Origin: Aselliscus stoliczkanus
Lineage: Eukaryota; Chordata; Mammalia; Chiroptera; Hipposideridae
Direction of reading: 5' to 3'
DNA: 64,000 bases
NCBI GenBank assembly: GCA_033961575.1
Contig: CM066732.1
Location: 114,702,687 to 114,766,686, forward strand
Each line of letters opens with the position of its first letter. Position 1 is the stretch's first letter. The position numbers and the translations under genes were made by a program. The notes beneath the pieces are model-generated. The model saw only the letters and a program-made list of their open reading frames with translations. It was not told the DNA's origin and did not search any database. Shown here in pieces: positions 1-13,520 of this stretch.

Positions 1-339
1 AGACTGTGTGATATGTATCCATGTTTCTCCTTGGAAAGGCCTGTGGAATCTGCCCTGTCCTGGGAGCAGGAACTTCCAAGCCGGAAAGAGAGACCCTCTG
101 GGGTGTCTGGGAAGTGCAGTCCTGCGGCAGCCCACCCCCATCTCCTTCCACTCTCCAAGGGTACTTCTACCCCAGTTCTCCTTAACTTTGGTTTCCATAT
201 CCCCAACTCTCTAACCAGGAGCTCTCCACACTTCTCCAAGCTTTAGGCATGTCCTCTGACCCCAGCTAATCCTGTAACAAACAGGTTCTCACAGCAGAGT
301 TTCTGGTCTCTCAGCCCCAGGACCACTCTTCATGATGAC

Positions 340-535
340 AGCAGGGTGCAAAGGTTAAGAAGGTGGATTCTAGATTCATACTGCCTGGGTTCTAAGCCTG
401 GCTCTCCCTCTTATAAGCTGTAAAAACTCTGGAAAATTACTTATCCTCTCTAAGCCTCAGTTTTCTCATCTGTAAAATGGGGATAAAAATGGTACTAGCT
501 TCGTAAACTTGTAAAGAGTAATGCATGGAGACATT
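340..535 (+). repeat. MIR SINE
   Basis: Typical MIR core and tail: ctgcctgggttctaagcctg, then ttcctcatctgtaaaatggg-like sequence (ttttctcatctgtaaaatgg). Confidence 0.75.
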
Positions 536-907
536 GAGTGGCAATAAGTATGAACTCATATTATTATCATTGTAATGAACTTCTTTAAGGGCGTGGAAAG
601 CAAAGGGTTGAGCCTTTGGTTTCTGACTTGTGGTTCCACAAGTCCAGGTTAGCCAATCAATGTGAGTTAGCACACTCATTTTTTTTGGTCCTCCTTTAAA
701 AAAATATTTAGTTTAAAAATCATTTTAGACTTACAGAAAAGTTGCAGAATTAGTACAGAGTTCACATATACCTATCACCCAGCTTCTCCCAATGTTCGCA
801 TCATACGTGACTATAGTAAAATGGTTAAAACCAGGAAATTAAGTGATTATTATAAACTACAATGTGATGAGTACAGATCTTATCAGAATTTCACTTGTTT
901 TCCTACT

Positions 908-2777
908 AATGTACTTTTTTTTTTCTTTTTTTTTAAAATTAGCTTCTGGTGTACAACACAGTGCAATAGTTATACTTTTTACCCCTCAAAGTGACAACCC
1001 CCCTCCCCCAGTTCTCCACCCCACTCCTCCCCCCCATATCATACTATCTATCACAATTCCTTTGACTCCCTTCTACCGTATAATCCACATCCCGTGACTA
1101 TCTGTATATTCAATTACAGTTGGCATACAATATTATACAACATCGATTTCAGGTATACAGTGCAGTGATCAAGTCTCTACTCCATCCATGAAGTGGTCTC
1201 CCTAACAAGACATGTCACCATCTGACACCCCACAAAATTTTTACAACATTATTATATTCCCCGAACTGTCTTTCATATCCCTGTGACAATACTGTAGTTA
1301 CCTATTTATGCTGTCTAATCCCTTCCCCTTCTCCCTCATCCCCACCCCCCTCCCAACTAGCAACCCTGTTTTTCCTCTATATCTATGAGACTGTTTCTGT
1401 TTCCTTTGCTCATTCATTCAGTTTTTCCAATTCCACATATAAGTGAGATCATATGGTATTTGTCTTTCTCCGACTGACTTATTTCACTTAACATAATAGT
1501 CTCTATGTCCATCCATATCATTGCAAATGGTACGATTTCATTTTTCTTTATAACAGAGTAATACTCCATTGTATAAATGTACCACAGTTTCTTAATCCAG
1601 TCATCTACTGACGGGCATTTCGGTTGTTTCCAAGTCTTGCCTATTGTAAATAGCACTGCAATAAACATAGGAGTGCATATATTGTTTCGAATTAGCGTCT
1701 TGGATTCCTCTGGGTAGATACCCAAGAGTGGAATTGCTGGGTTATACGGCAGTTCCATTTCCAGTTTTTTGAGATACCTCCATACTGATTTCCATAATGG
1801 CTGCACCAATTTGCAGTCCCACCAACAGTGCACCAGGGTTCCCTTTTCTCCACACCCTCGCCAGCACTTGTTGTTTGTTGATTTGTTGATGATAGCCATT
1901 CTGACCGGAGTGAGGTGGTATCTCATTGTGGTTTTTATTTGCATTTCTCTGATGATTAGTGAAGTTGAACATTTTTTCATATGCCTGTTGGCCATCTGTA
2001 TGTCCTTTTTAGAGAAATGCCTCTTTATATCCTCGGCCCATTTTTTAATTGGGTTGTTTGGTTTTTTTTGTGTTGAGTTTCATGAGTGTTTTATAAATTT
2101 TGGATATTAACCCCTTATCAGATATATCGTTGGCAAATATCTTCCCCCATTCCGTAGCCTGGCTTTTTGTTGTATTGATGATTTCCTTTGCTGTGAAAAA
2201 ACTTTTTAAGTTTGATGTACTCCCATATGTTCATTTTTTCTTTTATTTCCCTTGCCCGAGGGGATATATCAGTAAAAATATTACTCAGGGTAATGTCTGC
2301 AAACTTACTCCCTATGTTTTCTTCTAGGAGTTTTATAGTTTCAGGTCTTACATTTAAGTCTTTAATCCGTTTTGAGTTTGTTCTCGTATATGGTGTAAGT
2401 AGGTGGTCCATTTTCATTTTTTTGCATGTGTCAGTCCAATTTTCCCAGCACCATTTATTAAATAGACTATCTTTATTCCAATGTAAATTCTTACTTCCAT
2501 TGTCATAGATTAAATGACCATATATGGGTCGGTTAATTCCTGGGCTCTCTATTCTATTCCATTGGTCTATGCGTCTGTTTTTATGCCAGTACCATACTGT
2601 TTTGATTACTGTAGACTTGTAGTATGTTTTGATGTCAGGTAATGTGATGCCTCCCACTTTGTTCTTATTTCTCAGGATTGCCGTGGCTATTCGGGGTCTT
2701 TTGTGGTTCCATATAAATTTTAGGATTCTCTATATATGGTATCATGTCATCTGCATATAATGACAATTTTACTTCCA
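908..2777 (-). mobile_element. L1 LINE 3' portion (5'-truncated, antisense)
   Basis: On the - strand the sequence reads as the C-terminal part of L1 ORF2 (about 1414-1995 and 2118-2657, with frame breaks). A 3'UTR and A-tail follow, seen here as the T-rich start at about 909-934. The 3'UTR end matches the L1 tail at 62410-62567, so both come from the same family. It is truncated near 2777. Confidence 0.85.
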
Positions 2778-3099
2778 AGACCATGCTTTTGAAGCTGAAG
2801 TGGGTGCAACTCCCTTGTGTGCCAGAGGGTATGAAAAGCTCTGTGGTACACTTGGCCTGTCCTCTGAAACTGAATTCTAACTGAATAATGATTTAAGGAA
2901 GGAATTTCCATTTTTACCCTCAGTAAAGATTTTATCATATACATGCACAAGCAGACATAGAAAGGTGTATCCCCCATCTCCAAATCAAGGTATACAGCTT
3001 TATTCCAACAACTAGAAGCACCTGGAACTATTTGGGAAGTGTTTCAAGGAATAATAGTGTCTTAAAAGCATAGGAGTGCAGAATAACTATCTCTGAACT

Positions 3100-3402
3100 A
3101 GAATCAGGAGAGTTGGATTCTAGAAGTTTGTACCTTTAGCTAGCTGTGTGATCTTGGGTAAGTCTCTTAACTTCTCTTGGCCTTAGATTTCTAATTTGGT
3201 GGGGGGTGGGGAGGCGAGGCTTGGGCTAGACCTGCACTGTTCAGTAGAACTTGTGTTAGAAATACGCTGTCCATAATGGTAATCTAGTCACATGTGACAT
3301 TGAGCACCTGAAATGTGGCATGTGGAACTGAGGGATTGAATTTTAAATTTTATTTAAAAAAATCACATGTAGCTAGTGGTTTACCATTTTGGACAGCATA
3401 GG
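3100..3402 (+). repeat. MIR (3100-3225) followed by MER5A-like hAT element (3230-3402)
   Basis: The first part has the MIR pattern (gctgtgtgatcttgggtaag). The second has ctgtccataatgg, then gagcacctgaaatgtggc and, in inverse, agctagtggtttaccattttggacagc, as in MER5A. Confidence 0.6.
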
Positions 3403-4699
3403 GGCTAGGTGATCTCTGAGAAGGAAAAAAAAGTAATTGTATGGGACAATGAAGAGGGTGTGTAAATAGCTGGCATACCCAGGGTGATTTCTGTGTACTC
3501 TGGCTTCTGTTACCTGGGACAGCTTTTGGCCCTGCTTCAAACTCTGTGGTTGAGCCCTGTGCTTTGGGCTGTGGGCTGCAATTTTCTCATTATGAGAGTA
3601 ATAGGCAGTGGTTTTGCTTAGCAGGAAGTTCGTTTGCCTGTGGTAGTTCCGCTGAGAACCTGCCTCAGCTGTTCTTCATCCTCATCTGATTGCAGATCCC
3701 GGCTGTGGGTCTTTATCTTTCTCACTAAAAGGAAGGGGCTGTCCATTAATCTTCTTCATGGAAATAGTAACCTTGGGAGTTACCCTTGGTTATTCTGTGT
3801 GATTCTGACGTAGGAAAGTGTGTGTGTGAACTGTGAAATAATCTAACTTTAGATGTTTGTATTGGAAAGTGAAGATGATACCCAGCTACTGGTTTTTCTC
3901 TTTCCTTGGCTATAAATAATTAACACGGCTTCACCTTCAGTCTTGCCTCAGGCATCACTTACCTGAACAGAGATGGTTCACAGTGACCAAGCTTTCTCCA
4001 CTGCTGAGCCAATTGCTTACTAGCCTGACTCCTGCAAAATCCAATAGCACAGTCATAAAGAGCCTAACAGCCATTGTCTGGTACCACAAATCTTCATAGC
4101 AACAGACCACTGCATGGCAACAGCAGCCACACAAAGAAAACATTAGGGAAATCAATACTTACTTTCTCCCACCCTTCCCCCACTCCAACAACAACCAACA
4201 CATTCTTTCCACCTAGCACCTTACCCCTAGGGGTTGCTTTAGGGCAGTTATACACCCTTGTGGATTATGTTATCTGCCCACTGTCATATATTTAAATCCT
4301 GAAACCCTAAGGAAAATTTTCAGTTACAGGCTTTTTTTGAGTTTCATTTTACAAATTGCAAACTAAACCCATCTCCAAGGGAGAGAGCTGTCTTCCTGCA
4401 CTCGCACCCACCGCCTCCCTGTCTCCCGCCAAAGCATCCTGGCAGTACCCTTGGCCAGGCTGCAGGCTTGTTTCACATGAGATTCTTTTGATATTTCAGT
4501 AACAAAACCGTATTAGATGGGCTCAGAGACAGACCTATTTTATTACTAGTGCCATCCTTTAACAAATAATTTAGTTCCTGATACTTATGTATGAACCCAG
4601 GTTAGGGATACCTAGGCAGTAAATATAGTTCTGGTATAAACTGGAGCTAAATACTAGCCCCAGTTTTGGCATATAATTCCAAGAGGAAAAGGCCCCATT

Positions 4700-4850
4700 T
4701 GAGAGCCTTGGTATTTTCTTATCCTGTTGGTAAGGTCATTTAACTGGTCTGGGACTTCGTTTCCTCATTTGTCAAATGAAGAGGTTGGATTACATATTTC
4801 ATTGGTCATTTCCCCCTCTGATATTTACAATTCTGTGACCATTTGTGTGG
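4700..4850 (+). repeat. MIR-like repeat
   Basis: cctcatttgtcaaatgaaga and nearby sequence fit an MIR tail. The 3410-4690 stretch before it shows no identifiable element. Confidence 0.5.
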
Positions 4851-5121
4851 GACAGAGAGAACTGTCTTTGTTAATCCTTGGTTGTGGCAAGGTCTGCAAG
4901 GTTCAACAAGGAAGATGTTGAACCCTCCAGTCTCAGTGCTTGCACTGCTAAAAACAGGTCCTGGCCCTGCCCTGGCAGATGAAGCGGCTGTAACAATGAT
5001 GGGCAGAAGCTATTAGCAAAGTTGGCAACGAGCCTTTTCTCCCACAGCAGTAGTTTCAGACCAGTGCAGGCAGAGAGCTTTGCTCCCAGGTCAGCACCGC
5101 TGCCTCTTAATGATGCCAGTG

Positions 5122-5124
<3 letters not shown>

Positions 5125-5192
<68 letters not shown>

Positions 5193-5256
5193 TCTCTCCC
5201 TCTCTCTCTCTCCCTCCCTCCCTCCCTCCCTCCCTCCCTCCACACCCCCCCCCCCA
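5125..5256 (+). repeat. (CT)n/(CCCT)n pyrimidine microsatellite
   Basis: About 60 bp of pure CT, then mixed CT/CCCT, then a C run. It is a fully polypyrimidine strand about 130 bp long. The reading frames across it are artefacts. Confidence 0.95.
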
Positions 5257-5614
5257 TAACCTCTCCTCTCTCTGACTACTCTGTGACACAGGAGGCTGTT
5301 CTCCACCTCATCTGATGCTTCATTGTCCCCTCTCCCTCGGGCTTTACATGACAAAGAAATCATAGGGCATCACCTTTATAATTTAGGCAGCTGGAGATCA
5401 TTTTCCCAGGATAGGGTGGGTAGGTAGCTGATCCCCCCTGGCATGAGGCAGCATTGCTAAATGGCTGTGTTTTGTCTGCCAGGCGAAAGCTTTGTTAGGC
5501 CCACTCGGGCTTCTCTGTATTTGAGTTAAATTATAGTGGCAAACCAGGCCCATGTATGAGGAGTAGGGGTTAGGGAAAAGTGGAAAGTGTCATTTATAGG
5601 CCCGGCTACTTCCT

Positions 5615-5765
5615 TTTGTTTTTGTTTGTTTTGTTTGTCTGTCTGTTCGTTTGTTTGTTTGTTTGTTTTGAGGGCAGTGTCACTGGCCCTCATATGTGGG
5701 ACCCGAACTGGGGCCGCTGGCTTCCCAAGCCAGCGCTCAACCACCGCGCCACTCGGCCGGCCCCC
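5615..5765 (-). repeat. Short tRNA-derived SINE (antisense)
   Basis: TTTG-rich tail, then the hairpin end, then the tRNA-like head, which ends ggccggccc. The flanks share ctacttcct as a target-site duplication. Confidence 0.9.
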
Positions 5766-6439
5766 AGCTACTTCCTAATTGCTCAAGAAATTTTTGTTTA
5801 ATCCACTGTCCCTGTGCTTACTCCTTGCAGATCCTTTATTTCCCTTAGTTGCTGCTTTCATGACCTTCTTCTCCATAGCAACAAGCGTTATGACAAAAAG
5901 GCTATGGTGAGAGATTGCGTTGTCGCCCCTCCCACAAGTTGTACTCTGTTTTCTCTTTAGGATATCTTAAAAAGGCCTAGAAGACTGCCATCAAATAATT
6001 TTCTATCCACATTGAACTCATAATCAAATGAAACTTTTAACCCTGAACTAATTCAGTGAACAACTTTCCTTCTCCTTATTTTTTATTATCCTCATCTTTT
6101 GAAAAATTTCCCATATCATTCAATACACTTGAAATACTGTGCATCTTCCCATTTACCAAGCTCCCTTCTGCTTTTTGGCTTTTAGTGTGCTCTCCTTTGA
6201 ATTACTATTAAAAAAAACAAAACAAAAAAAAACTCTCCCGGAATCAAGAATCAATGGAGGAAGAATGGATATAGAAAGTGGGAAACACCCCCCCTCCCAC
6301 AGTGTGCTATTTCATTAGATCCTAGACTGGTCTGCTACCCTGGAGATTGGGCAGAGTGCCTAAAATACAGAAAAGTATCCTACGTCTCAGCTGATCCTGG
6401 CACTGATCTACAGGAGACACAAACCCAAAGGTTTTGTTT

Positions 6440-8725
6440 TTGTTTTTATGTTATTAGGTCTGACTGAGCAATAATATAAATACGTACACAAATCATTAGC
6501 ATGCAGATCATTGAATTTTCTAAGTAAACACACTTTGTGGTAGCAGCACCTCGATGAAGAAAAGCAGTATTACCAGTACCCCAGAAGCCCCTTCATAGCC
6601 CCCTCCATTCTGACTTCCCCCAGGAAAATCAATTCTTACTGCTAACATCATAATTTAGTGTTATCTGTTCTGAACATTATATAAATAGAATCATTATGTA
6701 CTTTTTCATGTCCGGCTGTTCAACATTTGCCAGTGAAATTCATCCATATTGTTGCATATAGTTGTACTTTGTTTATTCTCACTATTTTATAGTATTTCAT
6801 TATGTGAATACAGTAGCCTGCCCCCCAATGTAGTTTTGCTTTCTGTGCTTTCAGTTACCTGTGGTTAACTGCAGTCCAAAAATATTAAATGGAAAACTCC
6901 AGAAATAAACAATTCATAGGTTTTAAATTGCACGCCATTCTGAGTAGTGTAATGAAATCTTGCGCCATCCAGCTCTGTCCTGCTCAGGACATGAATAATC
7001 CCTTTTTCCGGTGTGTCCACACTGCACATACCACCCATCCAGTGGTCACCTAGTAGCCATGTGGGTTATCAGATCTACTGTTTCTGTATCGCAGTGCTTG
7101 TGTTCAAGTCATCCTTATTTTACTTAATAATGGCTCAATTGCAAGAGTAATGATATTGGCAATTCAGATATGCCAAAGAGAAGCAATAAAGTGCTTCCTT
7201 AAAGTGAAAAGGTAAAAGTTCTCACCATAATAAGGAAATTGTGTGCTAAGGTTACTGAGATCTATGGTAAGAATGAATCTTCTCTCTGTGAAATAAGATA
7301 TTTTGAGAGAGAGAGAGATGCCACATTCATATAACTTTCATTACAGTATGTTATAATCTTTCTATTTTATTAGTTCTTGTTATTAAGCTCTCACTGTGCC
7401 TAATTTATAAATTAAATTTTATCATAGGTATGTATTTACAGAAAAAAACATAGTATGTATAGAGTTTGGTACTATCCGCAGTTTCAGGCACCCACTTGGG
7501 GCCTCGGAATATATCCCTGGTGAATTACAGGGAGCTAGCATAGAATAGTACCTATTTATTAAGTTGTTGACGAGCATTTGGATTGTTTGCAGTTGGGGAC
7601 TTTGGTGAAAAACGCCGCTGTGAAAATTCTTGTGCACGACTTTTGGGGAATATATATATATACATTCTTTCTGTATATACTTAGAAATGGGATTCCTGCG
7701 TCATAAGGTACGCATGTGATCAGCTTTACTAGATAGCGCCAAAGTGTCTGAACCAGTTTATACTCCTGCTTCTGATTAGAATCTCAGTTGCTCTGCAGCC
7801 TTGCCAACACTTGACCTTATTTGTCTTTTTCATTTTTGCCATTCTGGTTGGTGTGTGGTGATAGCTCATTGTGGCATTAATTTGCATCACCATAATGAGT
7901 CATGAAATTGAGTCATGAGCGCCTTTTCATGTGCTTATTGGCCATTTGGAAATCTTCTTTTGTGAAGTGTATGTTCAAACCTTCAACCCATTTTTGGATT
8001 GGGTTATATGTTTTTTTCTTACTGACTTATAGGAGTTCTTTGTTATGTTCTGGTGATGAATCCTTTAGCAGATATATGTATTATAAACATCTTCTGTCCA
8101 TATCTTGTCTTTTCTCTTAATGGCGCCTTTTCATGAATGAGAGTTCTTCATTTTTACAAAGTCTAGCTTATCTTTTTTTCTTTTAGTTAATGCTTTTTGT
8201 GCATTAACAAAAAGTAAACATACTTTTCTTTGTTTTTGTTTTTTTTGGTCTGAGAATTTTATTGCTTTTCTTTTCATAGTTGGATCTACAATCTAGCAGA
8301 AATTGATTTTTGTTTAGGGTGTGAGTTGAGTGTCAAGGTTCTGTTTTTTTCATATGGATACTAATGGACCCAGCACCTTATTGAAAAGACCATGCTTTCT
8401 CTGACTGCACTGCTGTGTCACATTTGTCATAAATCAAGTGACATATGTGCGGGTTTATTTCTGGGCGCTCTCTTCAATTTCATTCATCCATTTGTCTAGT
8501 CTTGTGTCAGTACTACACTGTCTTAGTAACTGTAGCCTTATGAGTCTTGATATCTAGTACACTACCTGTGCTGCAAGATTGCCTTAGATACTTTTGGCCT
8601 TTGGCATATAAATTTCAGGATCAGTTTGAATTTTTATGAAAAAAACCTGCTGAGATTTTGATTGGGATGACATCAAAACTACAGATCAATTTGGGAAAGA
8701 CCCATAGTTTTATCCTTTTTTATTT
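6440..8725 (-). mobile_element. Old L1 remnant (antisense)
   Basis: Diverged sequence resembling L1 ORF2/3'UTR in reverse (for example ccattctggttggtgtgtgg at about 7840 and gcccattt-like motifs). It is interrupted by a Tigger-like element. No intact frame remains. Confidence 0.65.
6809..7532 (+). mobile_element. Tigger-like DNA transposon remnant
   Basis: Begins cagtagcctgcccccc and continues through tgcgccatccagctctgtcc and aataatggctcaattgcaag. This resembles Tigger family consensus, including a decayed start of the transposase. It ends near attacaggga. The bulk of the transposase is missing. Confidence 0.7.
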
Positions 8726-9045
8726 AAGTTAGTGTTAGTCAGTTTGGGGGTTGGGGAGAGGGAGGATCAGAGCAAGTCAGTGATATCACTTGGGGCACTT
8801 GTTGAATATATGTATTAGCTGCCCCCCACTCCTCATATCCTGAAGCAGCACATGGAGCTTAGGCATGTTTATTGTGAAACAGCTGCCCTAGAAATTATGT
8901 TTTGCTGCCATCCCCGCCGTCCTTCACCACCCTGTTTGAGAACCAGTGATCTAGACTACAATCCTTGGCTAGGAACAGTAATTCACTGAGGCCAGATAAG
9001 ATCAAATCTGACTGATATAGTCAACACCAGGTCTGCTTTGGCGGC

Positions 9046-9505
9046 TGTATTAGCTTCCTAAGGCTGCTGTAACAAAGTACCAAACACTGGGTGGCTTAAA
9101 ACAACAAATTTGTTGCCTCACAGTTTTGGAGGCCAGAAGTAAGAAATCAAGGTGTTGGCAGAGCTATGCTATCTCTGACAGTTCAAGGGGAGAACGCTCC
9201 TCGCTTCTTCTAGCTTCTGGTGTTTGCCAGCAACCTTGGCGCCCCTTGGCTTGCAGGTGCCATCACTCTGCTCATGTGGCTATCTTCTCCCTGTGTGCCT
9301 CTATGTGTGTCACACTGTGTCCAAACTTTGCCTTTTTATCAGGAGTCCAGTCATATTGGTTTAGAGCCCACTTATTAAATGACCTCATTTTAATTTGATT
9401 GCCTCGGTTAATACCCTATTTCCAAGTAAGATCACATTCTGAAGTGCTAGGGGTTAGGACTTCAATATAACTTGGGGCGGGGGGACACACTTCAACCCAT
9501 AACAG
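9046..9505 (+). repeat. Ancient LTR-like interspersed repeat
   Basis: Starts tgtattagcttcctaaggct and ends ttcaacccataacag, a widespread mammalian repeat with TG...CA ends. I recall the pattern but am unsure of the family name. There is no internal retroviral sequence. Confidence 0.6.
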
Positions 9506-10582
9506 GACGATAAAATGTTTCAGAATAATTGTTGTCACAAGTTAGAGACAGGAAGGACCTCTACAATAGAACTGTATGTGATAATGAGAGGCATTGCTTC
9601 CTAAAGCCAGTCTTGGCAGAAGAGCATCCAGCCTCTGATCCCAGTGCTCCTTTCTTTACCTTACTATTTCTGCTCTCCCCCCTCCTTGGCACCGAGAGCC
9701 ACAGTGTGTTCAGTTCTACGCGTAACAAACCCTGGAAATGCCAAGTGGAGGTTAACAGAAAGCAAACGAGGTTTCAGCAGCTAGCTGCATCTGTCAGTCT
9801 CTTGCTAAAGAAGGCTGAAAGGAAAAGTGACCTGTGTAGGCCAGCCCCTGGCCATGTTGTTATCCTGGTTCTTCCGGCTGGTTAGGTCATAAGGCAGTAA
9901 AACTGTGGACAGGTATGATTCCATCTCAACCCCAGCAAGCATTTCCTCAGAGCTGCCCCACTGAGATGATACTGTCCTTCTTCTTTCCAGTGGTTTTCAG
10001 ACAAGGACTCCAGCTGGACAGCTGAGGGCATGGTGACCTCTGCTTAGCCATCTCCCACTGTGGGCACAGCGTGTGGTGCCTCAGCAAGAGGAAAGGGAGG
10101 ATGTGTGATTTGAGGGTGTGGTGAGCCTGCCCCTTTTGCCCTCATGCAATCTTTCCATAGTGTGGGAACTGGTAGGCGGGAGGAGGAGCTGTATCAGATT
10201 TTTAGTATTTCACCCGGGCCTCCCCACAGCCTGGGGCGTGGGGCTGGAATGGTTTACATTTGGTGGATGTTCCGCTTGGCCTTGCATCTCTGCCCTGTAC
10301 CAGTGCTTTTCCTGCTTCCAGTTTTAGCAGTAACGGGTCTATCTGGCCACTCTGCACATTGGTACTTGCTAGATAATGTTTCCAGCTGACTATTATATTG
10401 AAATCCTGTGGAGAGAAAATACCACAGTTATGTGGAAATGGCTCCAGGATGAGAGGTGCTCCCTTTGGCATTCTTTGGCCCATTCAGCCCCAGAAGATCC
10501 CGGAAATAAGGACTCAGGATTTTTGTTTCCTGTCAGTCCCAGAACTGAAGGCAGAAAAATTTGAAGATACCATTTTCTATAA

Positions 10583-10742
10583 CACTGGTTCCCAGATTTT
10601 GCTGCACAGTAGAATGAGGGGTGAGATTTAAAAACTCCCAATGCCCAGGCCTCACCCAGTTAAACAGAATGTCTGTAGGTGTCAGATGGTCTTTAAAGAT
10701 CTCCAGGTGCATCTAATGTGCAGGCAAGTTTGGGAACCACTG
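10583..10742 (+). mobile_element. hAT (Charlie/MER-type) nonautonomous element
   Basis: Inverted ends cactggttccca and tgggaaccactg flank about 160 bp of MER-type sequence (ccaggcctcacccagttaa). Confidence 0.65.
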
Positions 10743-11059
10743 CTCTGCAGCATGGCTTCAGACATTTCTGCATAAGACCTTATCCTAAATTGCTTTATTG
10801 GGTAACCTCAGGTTTATACTTAGAATGTTAATAAAATACTCATGGGAAGTACAGATTCTCTTTGGAAATATCCTCTCTAAGGAAATAATAACCACATTTC
10901 TATTGGGTCTTCGGAAAAGTCATGACGCATGTTCGCAACAGATGCCCCTAGTTCGTTTTTGGAAGTACCAGAGTCATTCACATTGCTATGCTATGTTATT
11001 GCTATGTCATCTGATAGCTGACAGTTCAGCTTCATCCTAAAAAAAAAAATTGAGCAATT

Positions 11060-11215
11060 TGGTTGAGTTTTGGGATATTACAAGTTGAAGATGGGAGACC
11101 AAATTGTGCATTTTTGCCGTATTTTACTTTTACTTCCATAAAGGGAAGAACACACATCAAGCTTGTGAAAAGTTGCATAAAGTTTATGGTGACAGTGCGC
11201 CACAAGAATGTCAGT
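11060..11215 (+). mobile_element. Mariner transposase N-terminal fragment
   Basis: Near 11128-11213 the + strand translates as [17 protein letters not shown], like the mariner DNA-binding region. It is broken upstream and fused downstream to L1 sequence at about 11210. Confidence 0.55.
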
Positions 11216-11702
11216 GCCTATATTTTTTCGAATTAGTGTCTTGGATTTTTCAGGATAAATACCTAGGAGTGGAATTGCTGGGTCATAAGGTAGTTCCATT
11301 TCCAGTTTTTTGAGATACCTCCATACTGATTTCCATAGTGGCTGCACCAATCTGCAGTCCCACCAACAGTGCAGCAGGGTCCCCTTTTCCCCACAGCCCC
11401 GCCAGCACTTGTTGTTTGTTGATTTATTGATGATAGCCATTCTGACTGGAGTGAGGTGGTATCTCATTGTGGTTTTTATTTGCATTTCTGTAATGATTAG
11501 TGAGGTTGAACATTTTTTCATATGCTTGTTGACCATCTGTATGTCCTCTTTAGAGAAATGTCTCTTCATGTCTTCTGCCCATTTTTAAAATTGGGTTGTT
11601 TGGGGTTTTTTTGTGTTGAGTTGAATGAGTGTTTTATAAATTTTGGATATTAACCCCTTATCAGGTATATCGTTGGCAAATATCTTCTCCCATTCAGTAG
11701 GC
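11210..11702 (-). mobile_element. L1 ORF2 fragment (antisense), both ends lost
   Basis: Aligns by eye to the 1685-2160 part of the L1 near the window start. The 3' half and A-tail are missing at the mariner junction. The upstream side stops at an A-rich stretch (11714-11736). Confidence 0.8.
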
Positions 11703-12174
11703 TGTTAATGACTTAAAAAAAAAAGAAAAAAAAAAGATACTTCTGAAATATCCCAGCTCTTCAAGAACTGAGCTTTGCTTCTCACCAATAAAATTCAGGC
11801 AAAGGAAACACATTAGGTGTGTCATAGCAAACTTGCAGCTTTGGACTCAGGAGTTCTGTCCCCTTGCTGCCTTTTGCTTGGTTTGACATTGTCTTTTTGG
11901 CCTCTTCTGCATTATGTCTCTTTCCCTTTGCCACCAGTATGCGGCTTTATTGCTGCTTCTATTTCTTTTCTGGTAGAGAGAGGTCAAACATGTCAGTATC
12001 CTTCATCTCAGCCAAAAATAAACCTACAAGTGTTGATGTCTTTCACTCTAGTCCACAATTGTAATCTCAAGTGCAGTACGTGGGCCATTTAGTGTTTCAT
12101 ACCTAGAAATGTGAGCTGCTGAGAACCAAGAAAATGCATCCTCATCTTGCAAGACACATCCTCATCTTACAAGA

Positions 12175-12370
12175 CAGCGTAGTTAAAAATACAGGCTTTT
12201 AGTTTAGAGTCAGACTGACTGGGATTCAGATCCTGGCTTTGCATCTCGTTGAGCAACATTGGAAGTGCTCTAAGCTCCTGTTTTTTCATCTGTAAAGTGG
12301 GAACACTTTGGGGATTGTTAAGAGGATTAAATATCAGATAATGTGTGGAAGACTTAAGCACAATAAACGG
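12175..12370 (+). repeat. MIR SINE
   Basis: gggattcagatcctggcttt and ttttttcatctgtaaagtgg are MIR features. Confidence 0.65.
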
Positions 12371-13072
12371 TATATTATCTTGAAAGCCATCAGAAATGAT
12401 GTACACCCCCACTCCCACTCCCCCCCTCAAAAAAAAATCAGAGAAAGCAACAAAGGCTTTAACTCATTGTGTCTGGGACTAAGCTTCTTTTTGTATCGCT
12501 AGGAACTGGGAAACCTCTTCCACGATTTTAGTGGGATGATATTGGAATCTAAATCTTAATTCAGTGGGCAGATTCAGTGTGTAATAACAGTTAAAGGTCT
12601 AGGATGCTACTGATGGTTCATCTCATAGGTGGAAGAGGAAGATAGATGCTTATTGCAAAATCTGCAACAAATTTTGTCTGGCAGCAAGACATAAGTAAAA
12701 GGTAAGAATTTGAACTGACTTCAGCTTTGGTTGAACCAATTCAGAAATTTACTTTTAAATATGAGCCCAGTGAAATAAAACACATATGGTGGATTTGGTT
12801 TTTACAGTCAATATTAACCCTTAGGTGAATTTTGAAAAAGTAGAATTGTAACTTGAAATGAAGCATCCGAGATAAAGGACTCAGTTTAGTTGTATTTGTG
12901 GTTTAAAAAACTTCTAAATCTTTATACATTTAAATACCATACACTTATTGCTGTGTAGGATGTTATCACTTAGGCTTACTAACACCACTCCTTCCCTGAA
13001 ACCCAACGCACACACACAGAAATTTGGTGAACCACATTGGGTTAAGAATCACAAAGTAACTGAGATTCTTGC

Positions 13073-13073
13073 C

Positions 13074-13104
<31 letters not shown>

Positions 13105-13520
13105 TATTGGGGAACTGGGGAAGGGGAACAGACAAGTTGCTGTCCTTTTGTTCTTCAGTCTAGTTGTGGAGGACGTCGCTTCACTGGCCCATGTTGGTAT
13201 CATCATTGCGCTCTTCACTGGTGAGGCAAATCAGTTGCTGGCCTCTAGACATCCGCTCACAGCAGCTCTTGGCAGCTCACACCGGCTGCCAGCTGCTCAC
13301 GCTGCCTGCCGGCCACTCACTGTAGCCTATGGCAGCCCACTGCAGCAGGGGCTGCAGTTACACCGTCGCCAGAGACTCCCAACAGCCCAGCTCCAGGTGG
13401 AGCGGTTGTTCACCATCTTAGCTGTAAGGGCAGTGTCACTGGCCCTCATATGTGGGATCCAAACCGGGGCCACTGGCATCCCAAGCCAGCTATTAACCAA
13501 CACACCACTCGGCCAGCTCT
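13073..13520 (-). repeat. Long tRNA-derived SINE (antisense)
   Basis: Poly(T), then aagattttattggggaactg, the GC-rich body, the hairpin and the tRNA-like head to cggccagctc. The duplication attcttgcctttt occurs on both sides. Confidence 0.9.

Noticed and set aside
1414..2657. 193-aa and 179-aa - strand frames as host genes
   Set aside because: Both are L1 ORF2 fragments with frame breaks between them.
4871..5363. Arg/Glu- and Ser/Leu-repeat proteins
   Set aside because: They are caused only by the CT microsatellite.
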